A stretch of DNA of 6,238 bases from Rhodospirillaceae bacterium (GTDB taxonomy: Bacteria; Pseudomonadota; Alphaproteobacteria; UBA11136): NCBI GenBank assembly GCA_018663165.1, contig JABJES010000124.1, positions 1-6,238 on the forward strand, given 5' to 3'. Made by a program: the position numbers and the translations under genes. Below, in pieces: positions 1 to 5,820 of the stretch; the stretch's first letter is position 1, and each line of letters starts with the position of its first letter. A model generated the notes under the pieces. The model was not told the DNA's origin, did no database searches, and saw nothing but the letters and a program-made list of their open reading frames with translations.

Positions 1-51
1 AGAATAAATGGAAAATAGCGCATGAACGTTTCTTCCGCTGTTCAGTGAAAA

Positions 52-1848
52 CTAGATCAACACAGCCTTTTTACAGGCCGCATGGGCAATCTCACGTGAC
101 GTGATGACACCCAGGACATCCCCGGCGCCTCCACTCTCCGGTCGTTCGCTGACCAACACCGCCTCGGCTTTGGCCGCCGCCATCACCTTAAGCGTTTCGG
201 TCATTCCCGTCAGCGGGGAAACAATAACATATGAAAGCTCATGACCGGACAGGAAAAGCCCCCTGATCGCCCCCTCGTGAACATGCAAAACCGGTGTCTG
301 AAAGCCGCCGTCTTTACTGATTTGGGCGGATTCTTTCTGTTTTTGAAAATCAGTTTCCATAAGGTCACAGGCCCGTTGGGCTGAATCTATCGCCGCCTCA
401 AGCCCCTCTGGCACGACCTCGCCACGGCGCAGAATTTTCAACGTATAGATGCTCTCATTGGACAGGGCCTTACGCACACCGTACGCCATGGCAACGGTGA
501 GAATAACCGGCAATACCGCATGATTATCGCGGGTCATCTCCAGAATCATCGTAATCGCCGTCACCACCGCCCCCGTGGTGCCGCCGATCATTCCCGCCAT
601 GCCAGCAACGGCAAAGAGTGCTGGTGACACGGGAAGGTCGGGAAAGGCGAGAAGCAGAAGATGCCCCATTGCGGCACCAAAGGTGGCCCCCATGAAGAGA
701 GAGGGCGAAAAAACACCGCCCGAGGCCCCCGATCCCAGGGTCAGACAGGTGACCACCAGCTTTAAGGCAAAGAGCAGCAAGAGGAATGAAGGATCATTAA
801 GAGTCAAACGCAGAAGATCGTTGATCGTCGCATAGCCCAGGCCCTGCAGGTAATAATGCCCGGCATATTGCTGCATCAGGTAAATAATCAGGCCGACGCC
901 GACCATGCCCAGAACATGACGGGCGTAATAACCGCCGGGCAGAGAATCGAACTTGTCCTCGGCCCAATAGATACCACGGGTGAAAACGACGGCAATAAGA
1001 CCGATAAGCGCCCCGAAAGGGATGAAAAGAATAAGAACCAGCGGCGAAATTTCATGAACGGGGGGAAGCTGCAGGGCCGGAATATCGAAAGACGGCGACA
1101 TGCCAAGAAGCATGCGGCTGAAATAGGTGCCGGTCACCGTCGCGATCGCCACCGGCAAAATAGTCTTGGCGCTGATCGAGACCATCAGGAGTTCAATAGC
1201 AAAGACAAGCCCCCCGAGAGGCACGTTAAAGGTGGCGGCAATCCCCGCCCCCGCCCCCGCCGCGATAAGCAGGTTGCGCTGGTGTGTCGGCATTACCACC
1301 AATTGCCCCAGGGTTGAGCCGAAAGCAGCGCCAATCTGAATGATCGGCCCCTCACGGCCGACCGAGCCGCCACTGCCGATGGACAGCGCCGACGCCAGGG
1401 ATTTGACTACGGCAACCACCGGACGAATTCGCCCCTGCTTGAAATAGATCGCGTCCATTACTTCGGGAACGCCGTGCCCCTTGGCCTCAGGGGCAAAATT
1501 TTTAACCAGCCAGACAACCCCGAGCGCACCGACGACCGGCACCAGGATGACACCGGCCCCCCAGGGACTTGCCGGGGTGTGGATATTGGCATCGTAAAAA
1601 AGCGAAAACTCGCCGAGGAACAGGAAATTATGGATGAGGCCGATAAGAAGGCGGAAAAGCCAGGCGCCAAACCCGCTCACTCCGCCAACGAGAACGGCAA
1701 AAAAGCAGATCGGGAGCCAGCCAAGCTCGCGCCCTTCATTGTTACCTGATATTCCCCCGACCATAACGGCAATATTAGAACATATCTTTGCTTCTGGAGA
1801 GGGAAAAGAGCAATCAGAGTTATTGACGCATGAATAGCGCCGTGCCAC
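52..1848 (-). CDS. ClC-family chloride channel/antiporter with degenerate C-terminal CBS region
   Basis: Integral inner-membrane anion channel or Cl-/H+ exchanger of the ClC family, 598 residues. The membrane core spans about residues 45-455. It carries the family signatures: GHGVPEV (124-130, the GSGIP region), GREGP (164-168, with the gating glutamate E166), a Gly/Ala-rich helix (196-204), GGVFSP (377-382, the GxFxP anion-binding motif) and a tyrosine at 468 matching E. coli ClC Tyr445. Two pore positions differ from E. coli ClC. His125 replaces the anion-coordinating Ser107, and Leu220 follows Glu219 where E. coli has the proton glutamate Glu203. The cytosolic tail (about 478-598) resembles an eroded pair of CBS domains; only the second half (about 540-590) looks CBS-like. 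The chosen start is GTG at 1848, which has an AGGTGA ribosome binding site 8 nt upstream. ATG at 1764 (570 residues) is the alternative, but it has no clear ribosome binding site. The gene is divergent from the lipoprotein gene. Family assignment is very sure; the exact start and the choice between channel and exchanger are not. Confidence 0.95.
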   Translation of the reverse strand: MARRYSCVNNSDCSFPSPEAKICSNIAVMVGGISGNNEGRELGWLPICFFAVLVGGVSGFGAWLFRLLIGLIHNFLFLGEFSLFYDANIHTPASPWGAGVILVPVVGALGVVWLVKNFAPEAKGHGVPEVMDAIYFKQGRIRPVVAVVKSLASALSIGSGGSVGREGPIIQIGAAFGSTLGQLVVMPTHQRNLLIAAGAGAGIAATFNVPLGGLVFAIELLMVSISAKTILPVAIATVTGTYFSRMLLGMSPSFDIPALQLPPVHEISPLVLILFIPFGALIGLIAVVFTRGIYWAEDKFDSLPGGYYARHVLGMVGVGLIIYLMQQYAGHYYLQGLGYATINDLLRLTLNDPSFLLLLFALKLVVTCLTLGSGASGGVFSPSLFMGATFGAAMGHLLLLAFPDLPVSPALFAVAGMAGMIGGTTGAVVTAITMILEMTRDNHAVLPVILTVAMAYGVRKALSNESIYTLKILRRGEVVPEGLEAAIDSAQRACDLMETDFQKQKESAQISKDGGFQTPVLHVHEGAIRGLFLSGHELSYVIVSPLTGMTETLKVMAAAKAEAVLVSERPESGGAGDVLGVITSREIAHAACKKAVLI

Positions 1849-1864
1849 CGTCTATTTCACCTAT
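1849..1864 (-). promoter_or_regulatory. Ribosome binding site region of the ClC gene, sharing 16 nt with lipB
   Basis: On the minus strand this reads ATAGGTGAAATAGACG, immediately followed by the GTG start. AGGTGA (1857-1862) is a good Shine-Dalgarno match at 8-nt spacing, and it decides the start in favour of GTG 1848 over ATG 1764. The same 16 bases occur at 5149-5164 in front of the GTG start of lipB. Confidence 0.65.
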
Positions 1865-1900
1865 GTATCTGTTTTCAGAACGTCCAACAGGGGGATATTC

Positions 1901-2395
1901 ATGGCCGTTCACCGCTGCCGTAGCCGTTTTCTGATCTTGTCCGCCCTCACCCTGTTGCTTGCGGCCTGCACCCCCAAGGCCCCACTGAGCGCGACCAGCG
2001 CCCCCCCACCAGCAGAGGGAGAACCAGATAAGCCGACTTTCGGTCAGTTTTCAGACGTCCCCATCCCCACCTCTTCCGAGATGGATTTGGAGAGAACCTT
2101 TATTCTCAGCGCTCAGGGTGGCTGGATCGGGCGGCTTTCCTTTTCGAGCAATCATTCAACCACCGAGGTCTTCGATTTCTATCGCAATGAGCTGCCAAAA
2201 TTTGGCTGGCAGGAAATCGCTCTGGTGCGCTCGGAGATCAGTATTCTGACCTATAGCCAGGGAGATCGAATCACCACCATCCAGATCAGGCCTTCGACCC
2301 TGATCGGTTCCAGTGTGGACATGGTAATTTCACCGCGCGGAGCCGAAACCCCGACCCTGCCGGAAGCGCTTCCCCCCGCCGATCCTGCACTCTAA
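1901..2395 (+). CDS. Putative secreted lipoprotein of unknown function
   Basis: Predicted lipoprotein of 164 residues. The N-terminus has basic residues (R5, R7, R9), a hydrophobic segment (about 10-21) and the lipobox LAAC at 20-23, so Cys23 should become the lipidated first residue after signal peptidase II cleavage. Residue +2 is Thr, not Asp, which by the enterobacterial Lol rule would favour the outer membrane; applying that rule here is inference. A proline-rich linker (about 25-44) precedes a compact domain (about 45-142) with alternating hydrophobic strands, a WIGRLSFSS segment and a helix containing FDFYRNELPKFGW. The last 20 residues are again proline-rich. I do not recognise a named domain. 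The FYRNELPKFGW type of motif occurs in small periplasmic lipoproteins, but I can give no function. ATG at 1901 has a strong ribosome binding site, AGGGGGA, at 1889-1895. The gene is divergent from the ClC gene, which may share its upstream region. Confidence 0.88.
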   Translation: MAVHRCRSRFLILSALTLLLAACTPKAPLSATSAPPPAEGEPDKPTFGQFSDVPIPTSSEMDLERTFILSAQGGWIGRLSFSSNHSTTEVFDFYRNELPKFGWQEIALVRSEISILTYSQGDRITTIQIRPSTLIGSSVDMVISPRGAETPTLPEALPPADPAL

Positions 2396-2524
2396 AGCGC
2401 CTGCCTTTCTCTTATCCCTGTTCTCTCCAACCGGGCTTTTGTCCGGCGCTTAAACATTTCTTCAGAGTTGAAGTTTATAAAGGTTCCAATAAGCCATCTA
2501 CCCTCTGGATGAAAAGAACACAGA
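2396..2524. other. Intergenic region between lipoprotein and receiver genes
   Basis: A 129-base gap. AGCGCC at 2396-2401 can pair with GGCGCT at 2445-2450, and CCGG at 2431-2434 can pair with CCGG at 2443-2446. The two pairings compete for the same bases, and no T-run follows, so a terminator is only possible. The AT-rich stretch around 2466-2490 is the likeliest place for the receiver-gene promoter, but I cannot find a convincing -35/-10 pair. The leader just before 2525 has no strong ribosome binding site, only GGA about 16 nt upstream. Confidence 0.35.
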
Positions 2525-2956
2525 ATGAGTGAAAAAAAGCCCCTACAGGGACATTTGGATCATAAAAACGGTGTCGTTCTGATCATTGAAGACGACCGGC
2601 TGAACATGATTCTTTTGCGGGATATACTCAACGCCAGTGGGATCGCCACCATCGAGACCCATAACGGCGAAAGAGGACTTGAGATGGCCCGTATCCACCA
2701 GCCAGCGCTCGTTATCATGGATATCGAGCTTGAAAAGCTCTCCGGGATCGCCCTCACCCAGCGGATGAAAATGGACTCTTCTATCCGCGCTATTCCGGTT
2801 ATCGCAACCTCGGCCCATGCGCCGGAATTTTTCGAGAAAGCTTCTCTGGAGGCCGGTTGCGCAGAATTCATCGCCAAGCCGATCAATGTCCGCGAATTTG
2901 TCAGAACTGTAAAAATCTATCTCGGAATTGATCAAGAAGAAGAAAAAATAGCCTGA
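2525..2956 (+). CDS. Single-domain response regulator (DivK-like receiver)
   Basis: Cytosolic phospho-receiver of 143 residues with no output domain. The CheY-type fold spans about residues 17-135. Acidic pocket residues are E22, D23 and D24 in IIEDDRLNM. The phosphoacceptor is D66 in LVIMDIEL, the switch threonine is T95 in VIATSA, and the conserved lysine is K118 in AKPI. The layout, with EDD followed by LNM, LSG after the phosphoacceptor and KPI near the end, is that of DivK-type receivers, which act by binding kinases or other partners rather than DNA. The basic N-terminal 16 residues and the acidic tail (DQEEEK) are extra to the domain. No histidine kinase is encoded in the window, so the partner is unknown. 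The upstream in-frame TGA at 2510-2512 leaves no longer start. The gene converges on the STAS gene with a 46-base gap. The receiver call is firm; orthology to DivK is a guess. Confidence 0.93.
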   Translation: MSEKKPLQGHLDHKNGVVLIIEDDRLNMILLRDILNASGIATIETHNGERGLEMARIHQPALVIMDIELEKLSGIALTQRMKMDSSIRAIPVIATSAHAPEFFEKASLEAGCAEFIAKPINVREFVRTVKIYLGIDQEEEKIA

Positions 2957-2973
2957 TCAGCAAGCTCGATTAA

Positions 2974-3015
2974 ATAAAAACGATCCGTCGCGCCAAGACC
3001 TTCTAGGCGCTGATC
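2974..3015 (-). terminator. Probable intrinsic terminator of the STAS gene
   Basis: On the minus strand GATC-A-GCGCC (3015-3006), an 11-nt loop and GGCGC-GACG-GATC (2994-2982) form an imperfect hairpin. It is followed after one base by TTTTT (2980-2976) and more A/T. The 5' arm overlaps the stop codon region of the STAS gene. On the plus strand no T-run follows, so it should act mainly on the STAS transcript, although the hairpin could also stall transcripts from the receiver gene. Confidence 0.5.
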
Positions 3016-3305
3016 TGAAACAGATCTTTGAATCCTGACATTTTAAACATCCGCTCGACCTGGCCGGTAGGCGCACGCAGAAGCAGGTCCATAGCGTTTT
3101 CTTCAGCCTTTTCGCGAGCATGAAGCAGCATTCCGATCCCACCTGAATCAATATAATCAACTTTTTCCAGGTCGATGACTGTGCGATTGCAGCCGCAATC
3201 AGTCATCTCATCAAGAATCTTGGTGAACTGATGGGTATCGTTAAATGTGAAACGCCCCCGCATGAACACTGTAAAATCACCTAATTTCTCAACATCACAT
3301 TCCAT
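3003..3305 (-). CDS. STAS-domain protein, anti-sigma-factor-antagonist type
   Basis: Small cytosolic STAS-domain protein of 100 residues, essentially one domain. The hallmark is VDYIDSGGIGMLL at about 49-61. S54 after D53 matches the serine that SpoIIAA/RsbV-type antagonists carry as the site phosphorylated by an anti-sigma kinase; the usual second Ser is Gly here. A core strand (TVIDLEKV, 42-49) precedes it, and a helix (AREKAEE, 63-69) and a final strand and helix (LLLRAPTGQVERMF) follow. In this family the unphosphorylated form binds a switch kinase and frees a sigma factor or other target. No such kinase or phosphatase is encoded here, so the target is unknown. I chose ATG at 3305 because AAGG sits 7 nt upstream; a TTG at 3323 would add six residues without such a site. 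The gene lies 121 bases downstream of mgtE on the same strand and converges on the receiver gene. Confidence 0.9.
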   Translation of the reverse strand: MECDVEKLGDFTVFMRGRFTFNDTHQFTKILDEMTDCGCNRTVIDLEKVDYIDSGGIGMLLHAREKAEENAMDLLLRAPTGQVERMFKMSGFKDLFQISA

Positions 3306-3426
3306 TGCACACCCTTTCGACAAAACAGAACCTGTCTCTTATTGGTGTGTTATCATATTTTTTAAACGTAAAGGTTGTGTTAAGGGGCGTCAGAAAAGAC
3401 CGAAATAAAGCGGATTAGGGAACATC

Positions 3427-4845
3427 TCAGAGGAGAAACCAGGCGGCAAGGCCAAGAAATGACAGAAAACCGACGACATCGGTAATGGTCGTGAGAAAAG
3501 TGCCTGAAGCAATGGCCGGATCAATATTCAGGCGCTCCAGAATCAACGGAACGCCCATGCCGGAGAGCCCGGCAACAACGATATTGATGATCATGGCGGC
3601 GGCAATAATAAAGCCGATTTCTGGCCAGTCGAACCACCACCAACAAACCAGCCCGGTGATACCGGCGAAAAGCAGGCCATTGACCAGACTGACCAGAAAT
3701 TCCTTGCCGATGGACCGCCAGAGATTGGCTGGATTGAGCTCTTTCATGGCCAACGCCCGCACGGCGACGGTCAGGGTCTGGGTGCCGGCATTGCCCCCCA
3801 TGGAGGCGACAATCGGCATCAAAACCGCCAACGCAACGACTTTCGAGATCGTGCTTTCAAACTGAAAAATCACAAAGGAAGCGAGAAAGGCAGTTGCCAG
3901 ATTAACCAGCAGCCAGGTGAATCTGGACCGGGTTGTATCGATAAACGCACTGTAGAAATCCTCTTCCTTGACGCCGCCCAAACGCATGATGTCTTCACCA
4001 GCCTCTTCATCAATGACATCGACGACATCATCAACAGTAATAACGCCGATCAGGCGTTTCTCAGGATCAATAACCGGGGCAGAGATAAGATTGTGACGAC
4101 GGAAGAGGCGCGCCACTTCTTCCTGATCCATATTTGCCTCAACCGGCTTTATTCGGGTTTCCATGATATCCGGGCCCCGAACGGAGCGTTCAGACCGCAA
4201 GACGCGGCTTAAAGGCACACTGCCGACAGGCTGGTGTTTTGGATCAACGATGAAGATATCGTAGAAATCCTGAGGAAGGTCTTTTTCGGAACGCAGAAAG
4301 TCGATGATCTCACCGACGGTCCAGTGCTCGGGCACGGAAACCAGCTTGCGCTGCATAAGACGTCCGGCACTTTCCTCAGGATAGGAAAGACTGTCTTCAA
4401 GAATGACGCGCTCTTCTGTTGGTATTTCCTGAAGAATCTGCTGTTGGATGTCTTCATGAAGGTCTTCGATAACCTCCAAAGCATCATCTGATTCAAGCCC
4501 GCTGATCGCTGCTGCAACCTCTTCCGCGTCAAGACGTTTGACGACCTGTTCGCGGACGGTTTCATCCAGTTCGGCAAGAACCTCCGGATTGAGACTGCCG
4601 TGCAAGAGATCAATAAGCCCGTTGCGGTGGTCACCGCTGAGATGCTCAATAAGATCGGCGGTATCGGCGTTGTTGAGGGTGCGCACCACATCGAAGACGC
4701 CGTTGGAATCGTTGGCGTCAAGGGCCTCGGCAACCAGACGCACCCGATCTGGACTGAGAACGAGAAAATCTTCAGCCGTGACGTCCTCGTCCGTAATCGA
4801 CACAGGCGGCGTATCGTTCTGTTGTGCTTTATCAAAAGCCGTCAT
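3427..4845 (-). CDS. mgtE: MgtE magnesium transporter
   Basis: Inner-membrane Mg2+ channel/transporter, 472 residues, full length for the family. The cytosolic N domain (about 30-140) is acidic and helical, with repeated LxxLDxxxxE-like units. Two CBS domains follow: about 155-220, starting near ESAGRLM, and about 224-282, ending in GVITVDDVVDVIDEEAGED. The plug helix (about 284-304) leads into five predicted membrane segments (about 308-472). Family signatures are PIVASMGGNAGTQTLT (344-359) and the last-helix TTITDVVGF (452-460). D456 there matches the selectivity-filter aspartate of Thermus MgtE (Asp432). In this family the CBS and N domains sense cytosolic Mg2+ and close the pore when it is abundant. 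I chose ATG at 4845 because AGGAGG sits 7 nt upstream; an in-frame GTG at 4866 would translate that ribosome binding site into a Gly run. It is transcribed toward the STAS gene and lies downstream of the tRNA gene. Confidence 0.97.
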   Translation of the reverse strand: MTAFDKAQQNDTPPVSITDEDVTAEDFLVLSPDRVRLVAEALDANDSNGVFDVVRTLNNADTADLIEHLSGDHRNGLIDLLHGSLNPEVLAELDETVREQVVKRLDAEEVAAAISGLESDDALEVIEDLHEDIQQQILQEIPTEERVILEDSLSYPEESAGRLMQRKLVSVPEHWTVGEIIDFLRSEKDLPQDFYDIFIVDPKHQPVGSVPLSRVLRSERSVRGPDIMETRIKPVEANMDQEEVARLFRRHNLISAPVIDPEKRLIGVITVDDVVDVIDEEAGEDIMRLGGVKEEDFYSAFIDTTRSRFTWLLVNLATAFLASFVIFQFESTISKVVALAVLMPIVASMGGNAGTQTLTVAVRALAMKELNPANLWRSIGKEFLVSLVNGLLFAGITGLVCWWWFDWPEIGFIIAAAMIINIVVAGLSGMGVPLILERLNIDPAIASGTFLTTITDVVGFLSFLGLAAWFLL

Positions 4846-4852
4846 CACGCCC

Positions 4853-4876
4853 CCTCCTCCCCTCACGACCGGGAGA
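4853..4876 (-). promoter_or_regulatory. mgtE ribosome binding site with possible masking hairpin
   Basis: On the minus strand AGGAGG (4858-4853) lies 7 nt before the mgtE ATG and is a consensus Shine-Dalgarno site. Just upstream, TCTCCC (4876-4871) can pair with GGGAGG (4861-4856) across a 9-nt loop, with five Watson-Crick pairs and one G-U pair. That covers half of the ribosome binding site. The pairing is visible; any regulatory role is inference. Confidence 0.5.
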
Positions 4877-4899
4877 TATTTTCAAATTGAAGACGCTGG

Positions 4900-4928
4900 A
4901 TTATCCTTGCTTCACAGCGATGAAACAA
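4900..4928 (-). promoter_or_regulatory. Candidate sigma-70-type promoter of mgtE
   Basis: On the minus strand TTGTTT (4928-4923), a 17-nt spacer and GATAAT (4905-4900) form a plausible promoter. The -10 matches 5 of 6 consensus bases; the -35 matches 3 of 6. Transcription would begin near 4893 and give a leader of about 50 nt. mgtE could also be reached by readthrough from the tRNA gene, since I see no clear terminator between them. Confidence 0.4.
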
Positions 4929-4963
4929 GACCCGACGATAAATCGACGAGCCTTAAGAGATTT

Positions 4964-5050
4964 TGGTGCGGTCGAGAAGACTCGAACTTCCACCTCGGTT
5001 AAGAGACATCGACCTCAACGATGCGCGTCTACCAATTCCGCCACGACCGC
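4964..5050 (-). tRNA. tRNA-Leu (anticodon GAG)
   Basis: A class II tRNA of 87 nt including the encoded 3' CCA (4966-4964). The acceptor stem GCGGTCG (5050-5044) pairs fully with CGACCGC (4974-4968), followed by discriminator A. The D arm is GCG/CGC around a loop with GGTAGA. The anticodon stem is CATCG/CGATG with loop TTGAGGT, so the anticodon is GAG (5016-5014), reading leucine CUC and CUU. The long variable arm (TCTC/GAGG-type) and the T arm with loop TTCGAGT complete the fold. It lies upstream of mgtE on the same strand and is divergent from lipB. Confidence 0.96.
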
Positions 5051-5084
5051 ACTAAATCCCTTGCTAAATCAGCAGGAGATGCGG

Positions 5085-5113
5085 GAAATAGCAAATGTTG
5101 GGCTCCGGTTCAA
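5085..5113 (-). promoter_or_regulatory. Candidate tRNA-Leu promoter
   Basis: On the minus strand TTGAAC (5113-5108), a 17-nt spacer and TATTTC (5090-5085) precede the tRNA, followed by a GC-rich stretch (CCGCATC) of the kind seen at stable-RNA promoters. The -10 is weak (3 of 6). The 5' leader would be roughly 27 nt, to be removed by RNase P. Confidence 0.3.
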
Positions 5114-5148
5114 GCAGCGATAAGCTTAAATGACCGGAAATAGCTAAA

Positions 5149-5164
5149 ATAGGTGAAATAGACG
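5149..5164 (+). promoter_or_regulatory. Ribosome binding site region of lipB, copy of the ClC-gene site
   Basis: ATAGGTGAAATAGACG ends on the first base of the lipB GTG start. AGGTGA (5151-5156) lies 7 nt before GTG and fixes that start. The nearby ATG at 5170 is out of frame. The 16 bases are identical to those before the ClC gene on the other strand (1864-1849). Related GGAAATAGC words occur at 5084-5092 and 5136-5144. Confidence 0.6.
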
Positions 5165-5808
5165 TGGAATGGCGTGTCGAAACAGCTCTGGTGGCTTACC
5201 CCGATGCGGTTCGGGAAATGGAAAAACGAGTCGCCGACATCCACGGCGGTCGTGCCGACGAGTTGGTCTGGCTGCTTGAACACCCCCCCCTCTACACCGC
5301 CGGCACCAGTGCTGTGGAAAGCGATTTGCTCGACCCAGGGCTGTTACCCGTCTTTAAGGCCGGACGCGGCGGACAATACACCTATCACGGGCCGGGCCAG
5401 CGCATCGCCTATGTGATGGTTGATCTGAAACGACGCGGCGGCGATATCCGCAAGTTCGTCGCTTCTCTTGAGGAATGGATCATCACCACGCTCGGCCAGT
5501 TTGAGGTGATCGGTGAGCGCAGAACCAGCAGGGTCGGCATCTGGGTACACCGAAAAGACGCAAAGAGCGGCCTGAAGCGGGAAGACAAGATTGCCGCCAT
5601 CGGCGTGCGCGTTCGCCGGGGCGTCACCTATCACGGGATTTCCATTAACCTCGACCCGGATATCAATCATTACCGGGGGATCGTTCCCTGCGGCATTTCC
5701 GAACACGGCATAACCTCTCTCAAAGATCTCGGGCACAAGGTTTCAATGGCCGAACTTGATCGGGCCTTGCAAACGGGTTTTGAAGCCGTATTCACCAGGG
5801 ATGATTAG
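5164..5808 (+). CDS. lipB: Octanoyl-[acyl carrier protein]:protein octanoyltransferase LipB
   Basis: Cytosolic LipB, 214 residues, normal length. It moves an octanoyl group from acyl carrier protein to the lipoyl domains of 2-oxoacid dehydrogenases and the glycine cleavage H protein, after which LipA inserts sulfur. Signatures in order: EHPPLYTAGTSA (39-50), GRGGQYTYHGPGQ (67-79, the substrate-binding loop), DKIAAIGVRVRRGVTYHG (141-158, with catalytic lysine K142) and IVPCGI (173-178, with catalytic cysteine C176). All expected catalytic residues are present. The start is GTG at 5164, supported by AGGTGA 7 nt upstream. lipA is not in the window. The gene is divergent from the tRNA and convergent with acyP, with only 12 bases between the stop codons and so no room for a separate terminator. 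Confidence 0.97.
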   Translation: MEWRVETALVAYPDAVREMEKRVADIHGGRADELVWLLEHPPLYTAGTSAVESDLLDPGLLPVFKAGRGGQYTYHGPGQRIAYVMVDLKRRGGDIRKFVASLEEWIITTLGQFEVIGERRTSRVGIWVHRKDAKSGLKREDKIAAIGVRVRRGVTYHGISINLDPDINHYRGIVPCGISEHGITSLKDLGHKVSMAELDRALQTGFEAVFTRDD

Positions 5809-5820
5809 AAGGAACAGACC

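Noticed and set aside
856..1317. Open frame of 153 codons on the plus strand inside the ClC gene
   Set aside because: It lies entirely antisense to a clear ClC core, and its product is Arg/Lys/His/Pro-rich low-complexity sequence with no recognisable motif.
2396..2451. Inverted repeats as an intrinsic terminator of the lipoprotein gene
   Set aside because: The pairings compete with each other, are short, and lack a following T-run; noted only as part of the intergenic region.
2543..2935. Minus-strand open frames opposite the receiver gene
   Set aside because: The plus-strand frame has a full set of receiver residues; the antisense products show no domain pattern.
4846..4899. M-box (Mg2+) riboswitch in front of mgtE
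   Set aside because: The leader from the candidate promoter is only about 50 nt, far shorter than an M-box, and none of its layout is visible.
4538..5002. Open frame of 154 codons on the plus strand across the mgtE start and tRNA
   Set aside because: It is antisense to the MgtE N domain and runs into the tRNA gene; the Ser/Arg-rich product is typical of a shadow frame.
4964..5050. tRNA-Leu as a phage or island attachment site
   Set aside because: No integrase and no second copy of the tRNA 3' end are visible in the window; flanking genes look like ordinary chromosome.
5145..5150. TAAAAT as the -10 box of lipB
   Set aside because: It sits directly against the AGGTGA ribosome binding site, so transcription would start downstream of that site, and there is no matching -35.
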